DNA from: an uncultured Alphaproteobacteria bacterium
GTDB taxonomy: Bacteria > Pseudomonadota > Alphaproteobacteria > HIMB59
Direction: 5' to 3'
Assembly: GCA_902588615.1 (NCBI GenBank)
Contig: CACIPV010000003.1
Coordinates: 1 to 64,000 of the forward strand
DNA length: 64,000 nucleotides
The notes under the pieces are model-generated. The model was given only the letters and a program-made list of their open reading frames with translations, searched no databases and was not told where the DNA came from. Each line of letters opens with the position of its first letter. The stretch's first letter is position 1. Shown in pieces: positions 1 to 6,959 of the stretch. The translations under genes and the position numbers were made by a program.

Positions 1-528
1 TATATCCTTAATTGTTGAATTTTTTTTCATGTAAATATCCATGGACTGTCCAGCAATTAAACCCTCCAAACCGTTAGCTTTTGAAAGCATCTGTATTGAT
101 TTGATTTTCTGATTATCAGAGAGATTTTTTGACTCTGCTAACGTTTTTACTGATAAAACTTGAAACATATCTCCAGCTAAGACAGCAGTTGCCTCATCAA
201 ATTTTTTATGCACAGTTAATTTACCCCTTCTATAGTCATCGTTATCCATGGATGGTAAATCATCGTGGATTAGTGAGTGCAGGTGAACACATTCTATCGA
301 AAGGGCAAAGTCATCTAATATTTTCGGCCTAATATTTAAATATAAACCCATTTGACAAAGCAAGAACGGTCTAATCCTCTTTCCACCAGTTTTGGCAAAA
401 TAAATCATTGCCTTCTTAATTCGTTTATCGGGTGACTTTAATTCTTGAATGTGTCTAATAAGCTTTTTATCAAAATTCAAAGAAAATGATTTAATTTGCT
501 TTTTCTCGAAGTTTTCACTTATTTTCAT
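1..528 (-). CDS. ispA: Farnesyl/geranylgeranyl diphosphate synthase, partial (C-terminus off the window)
   Basis: This is a trans-isoprenyl diphosphate synthase that condenses IPP with allylic diphosphates to make the C15 or C20 precursor of quinones and carotenoids. Reading the minus strand from an ATG at 528 gives 176 codons open to the window edge. The basic GGKRIRP block sits near residue 48. The first aspartate-rich region, LIHDDLPSMDNDD, follows near residue 86 and has the two-residue insertion typical of bacterial IspA-type enzymes. The second aspartate-rich motif must lie beyond the edge. A small membrane-protein gene stops 4 bp upstream, so the two are probably cotranscribed. It lies head-to-head with proteorhodopsin and is the only prenyl synthase near the carotenoid genes, so it may be the GGPP source. 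Product chain length cannot be told from this half. Confidence 0.93.
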   Translation of the reverse strand, partial: MKISENFEKKQIKSFSLNFDKKLIRHIQELKSPDKRIKKAMIYFAKTGGKRIRPFLLCQMGLYLNIRPKILDDFALSIECVHLHSLIHDDLPSMDNDDYRRGKLTVHKKFDEATAVLAGDMFQVLSVKTLAESKNLSDNQKIKSIQMLSKANGLEGLIAGQSMDIYMKKNSTIKDI

Positions 529-532
529 TTAA

Positions 533-754
533 TTACAAGTTATCCAAGTAATGAGAGGTGTGATTATCGAAAATGAATATAATTACACCTATAAAAACAA
601 GGTAAACAAAGAAATTAATGATTTTCTTAGTTTTTTTGTTATTTATGTAGCTTTTATTGAATTTCAGTATTATCCATAGCAATAGTGTGGATAAAAAGAA
701 TAAAAACCCATTAAACAGTACACTATCTTGAAAAATAGCCATTTTTTTACCCAC
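533..754 (-). CDS. Small two-helix membrane protein of unknown function
   Basis: I do not recognise this gene. It codes for up to 73 residues from a GTG at 754. An in-frame ATG at 742 would give 69 residues and is equally plausible, since neither start has a clear Shine-Dalgarno. Two hydrophobic segments (about residues 12-31 and 46-63) flank a short Lys/Asn-rich loop, which suggests a hairpin inner-membrane protein. It ends 4 bp before the prenyl synthase start. In many bacteria this position is held by xseB, but the sequence has no XseB character. Confidence 0.5.
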   Translation of the reverse strand: MGKKMAIFQDSVLFNGFLFFLSTLLLWIILKFNKSYINNKKTKKIINFFVYLVFIGVIIFIFDNHTSHYLDNL

Positions 755-856
755 TATACTCCCAAAATATATTAATAAAAGTCATATTAGGTATTTTTTT
801 TTTGCAATTTATACCTATAATCCCCTGAAATTAACAAATCCTTACATTTAGGATTC

Positions 857-865
857 TGTTATAAG
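857..865 (+). promoter_or_regulatory. Possible extended -10 promoter element for proteorhodopsin
   Basis: TGTTATAAG has the extended -10 form TGnTATAAG and lies about 28 bases before the ATG, followed by a good ribosome binding site (AAAGGAG, 881-887). A second -10-like word, TATAAT, is at 816-821. No convincing -35 is spaced correctly for either, so the exact promoter is uncertain. Confidence 0.35.
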
Positions 866-893
866 TTTTAGAACTTAAGAAAAGGAGTACTCA

Positions 894-1661
894 ATGATTA
901 AGTTTTTAAAATCTATGGCTATCCCAACAGCTGCTCTAGTAGCACTGCCAGGAATAGCTTCTGCAAGCGTTGGCTTAGCGCCAGACGACTTTGTTGGGAT
1001 ATCTTTTTGGGTTATCTCAATGTGTATGGTTGCCGCTACTGCATTCTTTTTCCTAGAAACTAACAACGTATCAGGTAAGTGGAAGACATCTCTTGCACTT
1101 GGTGGTCTTGTTTGTCTAGTTGCCGCAGTACACTACTTCTATATGAGAGAAGTATGGGTAACAACAGGTGATACACCTACTGTTTATAGATATGTTGACT
1201 GGTTAATCACTGTTCCATTACAGATGATTGAATTCTACATTATCCTTGCTGCAGTTGCTGCAGTGTCAGCCGGTATTTTCTGGAGACTGTTAATCGGTAC
1301 TTTAGTGATGCTTGTTGCTGGTTATGCTGGTGAAGCTGGCTTCATTAACGCATGGGCAGGATTCATTGTAGGTCTAGCTGGTTGGGCATACATTTTATAT
1401 GAAATTTTTGCTGGTGAAGCTGGTAAAGCTGCTGCTGACAAATGTCCTGCAGCTGTTCAAACAGCTTTCAACACAATGAGATGGATCGTTACAGTTGGTT
1501 GGGCAATTTATCCATTAGGATATTTCTTCGGTTACTTAACTGGAGGAGCTGATGCTGTAACTCTAAACGTTATCTATAACGTTGCTGACGTTGTGAATAA
1601 GATTGCTTTTGTCGCAGTTATTTGGGCTGCTGCTGTAGCATCTTCAGGCAAAAAAGCTTAA
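894..1661 (+). CDS. Proteorhodopsin, blue-absorbing type, light-driven proton pump
   Basis: This is a seven-helix retinal protein that pumps protons out of the cell in light. An N-terminal signal-like segment ends near Ala-24. The expected functional residues are all present: His-80 (counterion partner, equals H75 of the reference protein), Asp-102 in RYVDW (proton acceptor, D97), Glu-113 (proton donor, E108) and Lys-236 (Schiff-base lysine, K231). The tuning position, equivalent to residue 105, is Gln-110 in VPLQM, which marks the blue-absorbing open-ocean type. The length of 255 residues is normal. The start is set by AAAGGAG seven bases upstream. A strong terminator follows, so it is likely transcribed alone and highly. 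Retinal comes from the crt/blh genes immediately downstream. Confidence 0.98.
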   Translation: MIKFLKSMAIPTAALVALPGIASASVGLAPDDFVGISFWVISMCMVAATAFFFLETNNVSGKWKTSLALGGLVCLVAAVHYFYMREVWVTTGDTPTVYRYVDWLITVPLQMIEFYIILAAVAAVSAGIFWRLLIGTLVMLVAGYAGEAGFINAWAGFIVGLAGWAYILYEIFAGEAGKAAADKCPAAVQTAFNTMRWIVTVGWAIYPLGYFFGYLTGGADAVTLNVIYNVADVVNKIAFVAVIWAAAVASSGKKA

Positions 1662-1681
1662 TAAAGCTTTATAACCTATTT

Positions 1682-1716
1682 AAACCAGGCAAGGCTAACT
1701 TGCCTGGTTTTTTTTT
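1682..1716 (+). terminator. Intrinsic terminator of the proteorhodopsin gene
   Basis: A perfect 12-bp stem (1682-1693 with 1699-1710), a 5-base loop GCTAA and a run of T give a textbook rho-independent terminator 20 bp after the proteorhodopsin stop. It separates the pump from the pigment genes. Confidence 0.93.
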
Positions 1717-1728
1717 GTCTAAATTTCA

Positions 1729-1734
1729 TATACT
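1729..1734 (+). promoter_or_regulatory. Possible -10 box for the crt-blh operon
   Basis: TATACT lies 10 bases before the TTG start of crtI and just after the proteorhodopsin terminator. A transcript from it would begin at or within a few bases of the start codon, giving a nearly leaderless message. No clear -35 is present because that space is taken by the terminator. The alternative is leakage through the terminator. Confidence 0.3.
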
Positions 1735-1743
1735 TTAACTATC

Positions 1744-3231
1744 TTGAGTAAGAGAGTTGTAGTTATTGGTGGGGGTTTTGGAGGCCTAGCTGCTGCCTTA
1801 AGGTGCAGAAAACTTGGTTTTGATGTCACGCTGCTTGAAAGACTTAACATGCTTGGCGGAAGAGCAAGAGTTTTCGAAAAAGATGGTTATAAACATGATG
1901 CTGGACCAACTGTTATAACAGCACCCTTTTTATTTGAAGAGCTTTTTGAATTATTTGGTGAAAACTTAAAAGATTACTTAAATTTTAAATCCTTAGACCC
2001 TTGGTACAGATTTTACTTTCACAATGGAAAAACTTTTGATTATCGACCATCTATCGAAGATACAAATAATGAAATAAGAAAATTTGATGAAAATGATGTT
2101 GATGGTTATGACAAATTATTAAAAACTTCAAAAGATATTTTTGAGATAGGTTTCGAAAAGTTATCGGATAAGCCATTTATTTCCTTTTGGGAAATGGCAA
2201 AGCAAATACCGTCATTAATAAAACTCAAAAGTTATTTAACAGTCAGTCAATTGGTAAATAACAAATTAAAAAATAAGTATCTGCGGAGGGCATTTTCGAT
2301 ACATCCTTTATTAGTTGGGGGCAATCCGTTCACTACTACATCTATATACGCATTAATACACTATCTTGAAAGAAAGTGGGGGGTGTACTTTTGCATGGGA
2401 GGCACAGGTAAAATTGTGAGAGAGTTAGAAAATTTAATGTTAAGACAGGGTATTACTATAAATAAAGAAACCGATGTAGAGCAAATTTCCATTATGAATG
2501 GTAAAGCAGAAAACGTGGTGCTTAATAACGGAAAAAAAATACCTGCGGATCTTGTGATTTGTAATGCAGATCCCCCTACAGTTTATAGTGAAATGTTACC
2601 GTCAGAATACTCCAGAGATAGCCTTCTCAAACCTAAGAGATTTACACAATACTCTATGGGCCTTTATGTTCTTTTTTTTGGATCGAAAAAAAAATTCTCT
2701 GATGTCGCTCACCACACTATTTGGATGTCTGAAAGATATAAAGAGCTCCTTCACGATATTTTTGAGAAAAAGATTTTGACTGAGGATTTTTCACTTTATC
2801 TTCATCGTCCAACAGCAACAGATGATACTTTTGCACCAGAAGGATGTGATAGTTTTTATGTGTTATGCCCTGTTCCTAATCTTCAAGGAAATGTTCAATG
2901 GAATTTAGAGGGTCCGAAACTTAAGGATAGAATAGTTGAAGCACTGGATAAAACTATTATGCCAGGACTAAAAGAAAACATTGAGGCAGAATTCTGGATG
3001 ACTCCTGAGGATTTTAAAAATGATTATAGATCAAAATACGGAGCTGGATTTTCCGTGGCACCAATTTTTTCTCAATCTGCATGGTTTCGCTATCACAACA
3101 AAGATAAAAAAATACCAAATTTATATTTTTCAGCTGCCGGATCACATCCAGGTGCCGGAATACCTGGCGTATTGTGCTCTGCAAAGGTAATAGAGAAGCT
3201 TATAATTAGGGATTTCAAAGTTAGTCATTAA
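1744..3231 (+). CDS. crtI: Phytoene desaturase
   Basis: This FAD-dependent enzyme introduces the double bonds that turn phytoene into lycopene. The dinucleotide-binding motif GGGFGG is at residues 9-14, right after the first beta strand. The C-terminal CrtI signature HPGAGIPG is at residues 468-475. The length of 495 residues is normal for bacterial CrtI. The start is a TTG with no Shine-Dalgarno. Nothing upstream in frame fits, because the proteorhodopsin terminator lies there. It is the first gene of the crtI-crtB-crtY-blh set; crtB starts one base after its stop. Confidence 0.96.
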   Translation: MSKRVVVIGGGFGGLAAALRCRKLGFDVTLLERLNMLGGRARVFEKDGYKHDAGPTVITAPFLFEELFELFGENLKDYLNFKSLDPWYRFYFHNGKTFDYRPSIEDTNNEIRKFDENDVDGYDKLLKTSKDIFEIGFEKLSDKPFISFWEMAKQIPSLIKLKSYLTVSQLVNNKLKNKYLRRAFSIHPLLVGGNPFTTTSIYALIHYLERKWGVYFCMGGTGKIVRELENLMLRQGITINKETDVEQISIMNGKAENVVLNNGKKIPADLVICNADPPTVYSEMLPSEYSRDSLLKPKRFTQYSMGLYVLFFGSKKKFSDVAHHTIWMSERYKELLHDIFEKKILTEDFSLYLHRPTATDDTFAPEGCDSFYVLCPVPNLQGNVQWNLEGPKLKDRIVEALDKTIMPGLKENIEAEFWMTPEDFKNDYRSKYGAGFSVAPIFSQSAWFRYHNKDKKIPNLYFSAAGSHPGAGIPGVLCSAKVIEKLIIRDFKVSH

Positions 3232-3232
3232 G

Positions 3233-4108
3233 GTGACATCCTTTAAAACAAATACCTATAGCATTAAATCGGAAGGTAAAAGTTTTTATTGGGCAAGTTT
3301 TTTTTTACCTAAAAAAAATAGAATTGCAGCTTCAAGGCTCTATAGCATATGTCGATATCTAGATGATGTGGCAGATAATACGAAGTTAGATACCTCTTCT
3401 CAAATAAAAAATATATTTAATCAAATAAAAGAAAATGAAAGCTCTGAGATAAATATCTTTTTTAAAAAAAATAATATTAACCTTGGTATTTTAAAGGATC
3501 TAATAGATGGTTTGATCAGCGATCAGCAGAACGTTAGAGTTACAGATGAAAAAGAATTAATAGATTACTCATACAAGGTTGCTGGAACAGTGGGTTTGAT
3601 GATGTTGCCAATAATTAATGCCAAAGATGCTGAAGCAAGAAAGCATGCTATTGATTTAGGAATTGCTATGCAACTAACAAATATTGCAAGAGATGTTTAC
3701 GAGGACGCAAAAATGAATAGGTTATATCTACCAAAAGAATGGTTAGGACAAGTCTCAGTAAGTGACCTGATAGATAATAAATTAGATGATCAAAAAAAAA
3801 GATTAATTGAATTGTCTATTAAAAATTTAATAGAACTCTCTGATAAATTCTATGCGAACGGTTTTTCTGGTATGAAATTTATTCCTCTTAGAACCAGACT
3901 AGCAATATTTTTTGCAGCAAAAATTTACAAAGGGATTGGGGAAAAGATTAAAAATGGTGGTTATGTTTACAAGCTTGAGAGAATTTATTTAAACAAATTA
4001 GAAAAATTATGGATTACAATAATTTCTATACCTGAATTTTTATTTTTAAAAAATATTTTTAAATCCTACAAACCAATTAGGGGCTCTTTTAAAAATGAAA
4101 ATATATGA
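3233..4108 (+). CDS. crtB: Phytoene synthase
   Basis: It joins two geranylgeranyl diphosphates head to head to give phytoene. The two aspartate-rich motifs of squalene/phytoene synthases are visible: DDVAD at residues 44-48 and DVYED at 154-158, the latter followed by the RLYLPKEW block. It has 291 residues and starts with GTG one base after the crtI stop, so translational coupling is likely. Its last 14 bases overlap crtY. Confidence 0.95.
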   Translation: MTSFKTNTYSIKSEGKSFYWASFFLPKKNRIAASRLYSICRYLDDVADNTKLDTSSQIKNIFNQIKENESSEINIFFKKNNINLGILKDLIDGLISDQQNVRVTDEKELIDYSYKVAGTVGLMMLPIINAKDAEARKHAIDLGIAMQLTNIARDVYEDAKMNRLYLPKEWLGQVSVSDLIDNKLDDQKKRLIELSIKNLIELSDKFYANGFSGMKFIPLRTRLAIFFAAKIYKGIGEKIKNGGYVYKLERIYLNKLEKLWITIISIPEFLFLKNIFKSYKPIRGSFKNENI

Positions 4109-5180
4109 TGTAGCATTTTTAGGCATGGGTGCCAGTGCTCTTGCTACTGCAAAATTAAAGTATAAGGGAACAAGTATTAGTTTAATTGGCATTGATAAAA
4201 ATTATAATAGCAAAAGAAATAATTTTTTTGCATTTTGGCTGACAGATTGGATGAAAGATTTTGATAGTCTTGTACAAAAAAAATGGTTTTGCTGGAACTT
4301 TTACATAACAAATAATCATATAATACATGAAACTAAGGATTTACCTTATTGCACTATAAGATACCAAGATTGGAAAAATTATTGCTTAAAAGGTTTAGAA
4401 AACTTATCAATTAAAGAGTTCAATGTTCAAAGTATTAAGAATTTAAAAAAATACTATGAAATCAAGCTAGAGAATGGTGAGGAAATTTTTGCTAAGAAAA
4501 TTTATGACTCTCGTACACCGAAATTAGATAATGAAAAAGTAAAACAGCATTTTTTTGGATACCTAATAGAAACTAAACAAATGATAAATAGTAATAGTGT
4601 GACCTTAATGGATTTTCGCGTTGAACAAAAAATGGGATTACATTTTATGTATTGTTTACCAATAGATGAAAATAGAATGTTAGTTGAGTCAACAGTTTTT
4701 TCTTCAGAAATCCAAGAGGATGCTTGGTATCAAAAACAGATATTAGAATACATTGAGACAAAATTAAATTTATCTGAGTATAAAATAGTTGATGAAGAAA
4801 AAGGCGCGTTACCAATGTATGATATTGAAAACAAATCAAGTGAAAATTATATTAATATCGGTTCAAGAGGTGGTGCCACCAAAATATCAACAGGGTATGC
4901 TTTTTCCTTTTTTCTAAAAAACATAATGTTAAATTTTGAAAATATTAATAAAGCTCATCACTCATATTTTGATAAATGGATGGATAAGGTATTTGTGAAT
5001 TATCTGAAAAATAATAGTGGAACAGAGAAGGTTTTTATTAATATGGCTTACTCTTTAAATGGCAATGAATTTGCATCATTTATGATGGGTGTAGCTGATT
5101 TTCCGACAAAATTAAAGGTTATTATGTCAATGCCAAAAATTAAATTTATTAAAAGTGCCCTAAGCACCATTCGTAATTAA
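4095..5180 (+). CDS. crtY: Lycopene beta-cyclase, CrtY type
   Basis: It closes both ends of lycopene to make beta-carotene. The N-terminal nucleotide-binding strand and glycine loop are present but altered: GMGASALATA at residues 10-19 instead of the usual GxGxxG. The CrtY-like central block DFRVEQKMG (near 172-180), followed by the LVEST segment, supports the assignment, as does its place between crtB and blh. It has 361 residues. The ATG start lies inside crtB, and blh begins immediately after the stop. The assignment is strong from context and moderate from motifs alone. Confidence 0.9.
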   Translation: MKIYDVAFLGMGASALATAKLKYKGTSISLIGIDKNYNSKRNNFFAFWLTDWMKDFDSLVQKKWFCWNFYITNNHIIHETKDLPYCTIRYQDWKNYCLKGLENLSIKEFNVQSIKNLKKYYEIKLENGEEIFAKKIYDSRTPKLDNEKVKQHFFGYLIETKQMINSNSVTLMDFRVEQKMGLHFMYCLPIDENRMLVESTVFSSEIQEDAWYQKQILEYIETKLNLSEYKIVDEEKGALPMYDIENKSSENYINIGSRGGATKISTGYAFSFFLKNIMLNFENINKAHHSYFDKWMDKVFVNYLKNNSGTEKVFINMAYSLNGNEFASFMMGVADFPTKLKVIMSMPKIKFIKSALSTIRN

Positions 5181-5996
5181 ATGTACGAATTAAGCTTTAT
5201 ATCTTTACTTGCTCTTTGCATGGTTTCATTCATAGGTGTGCCGCATGGTTCATTTGACGGAGCTGTAGCTGCACTGTTAGGGTATAAGACAAGAAAAGAT
5301 TTTTTTTTATTTGTATTCTTATATTTAATTATTTCTGCCGCAGTGATTATATTTTGGATTTACTTTTCCGTAATTGCTTTAATTTTATTCATTTTAATGA
5401 GTGTCGTTCATTTTGGATTGTGTGACTGGTCCTATCTAGGCTTGAAGAAATATAAATGGTCTGTTTCTTTAACGCATGGTTTAAATATTGTATTTGGGAT
5501 TATTTTTTTTCACACTAACGAAACATTTGAGATATTTACTTTTTTATCAAATCAATCTTTTAATCAATTTCAAGAATATCTATATATCGTTTACATTTGT
5601 TACTTTTTTCTTTTGATTAGATATGCATATTTGGCAATTAAATTTACAAAATTAAGATTGGGGATTATAGAAATGTCTATTATTTTATTGGTAATATTTT
5701 TAACAGAACCGCTCGTGGCATTTTCTATCTATTTTTGTTTCATTCATACTTTTAAACATGTTAAATCAATATTAAAAGATACATCAAAATATCTATCAAA
5801 TAACAAATTTATAACTATAACTACCATCTCTTTTACTATCTTAACATGGGTCGGCGGCAGCTTAGCAATTATCTATCTTCATAAGAGTTTTTCTTTTGAT
5901 GAGTCTTTTATAAAGACACTGTTTATTGGATTAGCGGCATTAACTCTTCCCCATATGACTTTAGTAGATATCTTTTATAGAAGAAAATTTAATTGA
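5181..5996 (+). CDS. blh: Beta-carotene 15,15'-dioxygenase, Brp/Blh family
   Basis: This integral membrane enzyme cleaves beta-carotene into two retinals, the chromophore of proteorhodopsin. The sequence is very hydrophobic with about eight membrane segments. The conserved histidine motifs of the family are present: PHGSFD (His-22), VVHFGLCD (His-77), IHTFKH (His-189 and His-193) and LPHMT (His-258). It has 271 residues. The ATG directly follows the crtY stop, so it is the last gene of the pigment operon. Its 3' end overlaps the 3' end of ispH by 8 bp on the opposite strand. Confidence 0.95.
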   Translation: MYELSFISLLALCMVSFIGVPHGSFDGAVAALLGYKTRKDFFLFVFLYLIISAAVIIFWIYFSVIALILFILMSVVHFGLCDWSYLGLKKYKWSVSLTHGLNIVFGIIFFHTNETFEIFTFLSNQSFNQFQEYLYIVYICYFFLLIRYAYLAIKFTKLRLGIIEMSIILLVIFLTEPLVAFSIYFCFIHTFKHVKSILKDTSKYLSNNKFITITTISFTILTWVGGSLAIIYLHKSFSFDESFIKTLFIGLAALTLPHMTLVDIFYRRKFN

Positions 5997-6927
5997 GAAA
6001 ATTAGGTATTTTAAAGGTGATATTTTCATCCTCTTTAAAATTTAAAACTTCGATTGCATAAACTTTTTTTATCTGATCAATAAATAAATTTAATTGTTCT
6101 TCAGGAGCAGATGCACTAGCTGTCAAACCTATTGTATTGAATTCTGATAAATTTGAATAATCAAAGTCGTTTATATTTTCAACTAGTTCACTATGTTTAC
6201 AGCCAAATCTTTTAGCAGTTTCGACTAACCTAATTGAATTGGAACTATTGTGGGCACCAATCACATAAAAAGCATCAACATTTTTAGACATTTCTTGTAC
6301 AGATAATTGTCTATTTGACGTTGCATAGCAAATATCGGATTTTTTAGGAGCTAGAATTGAAGGAAATTTTTTTTCTAAAGCATCAACAATACTTTGTGTA
6401 TCAAAAACCGATAAGGTTGTTTGTGTAATGTAAGCAAGTTTTTGATTTGATGGGAAATATAATTTCTCAACATCTTCAATATTTTGAACTAAAGTTAAAT
6501 TGCTAATATCCTTTAGCTGTCCGGCTGTCCCGTCAACCTCAGGGTGATGTTCATGGCCGATCATAATTATCTTATATTTGTTTTTTTCTAATTGAATTAT
6601 TTCTTTATGAATCTTACTAACTAATGGGCAGATGGCATCATAAAATAATAGATTATAATCTTTGGCTTTATTAATTACTCTTTGTGCAACACCGTGCGCA
6701 GAAAAAATTACTGGTTGTTTTGTATTTTTAGGAATTTCTTCTAGCGAGTCTACGAATACAACGCCTTTTTCTCTCAAATTATTGACAACGAATTTATTAT
6801 GAACAATCTCATGACGGACATAAACTGGGGCTCCATATTTCAAAAGGCTTTTTTCGACCATTTCAACGGCTCTCTCAACTCCAGCACAAAAACCTCTGTG
6901 TTTGGCAGTTATAATCTTTTTAACCAC
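5989..6927 (-). CDS. ispH: 4-hydroxy-3-methylbut-2-enyl diphosphate reductase
   Basis: This is the last step of the MEP pathway and makes IPP and DMAPP. The three iron-sulfur cysteines are Cys-14 (RGFCAGV), Cys-100 (DAICPLV) and Cys-200 (DICYATSNRQ). The catalytic EVDGTAGQ block is at 130-137. It has 312 residues, which is normal. It starts with GTG at 6927. It converges on blh, so precursor supply and retinal synthesis are neighbours on opposite strands. Confidence 0.97.
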   Translation of the reverse strand: MVKKIITAKHRGFCAGVERAVEMVEKSLLKYGAPVYVRHEIVHNKFVVNNLREKGVVFVDSLEEIPKNTKQPVIFSAHGVAQRVINKAKDYNLLFYDAICPLVSKIHKEIIQLEKNKYKIIMIGHEHHPEVDGTAGQLKDISNLTLVQNIEDVEKLYFPSNQKLAYITQTTLSVFDTQSIVDALEKKFPSILAPKKSDICYATSNRQLSVQEMSKNVDAFYVIGAHNSSNSIRLVETAKRFGCKHSELVENINDFDYSNLSEFNTIGLTASASAPEEQLNLFIDQIKKVYAIEVLNFKEDENITFKIPNFLN

Positions 6928-6959
6928 GGTAAATTGTTATCATATTATTAAGAGAAAAA

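Noticed and set aside
802-821. Promoter TTGCAA/TATAAT before proteorhodopsin
   Set aside because: The two words are only 8 bases apart, far from the 16-18 needed.
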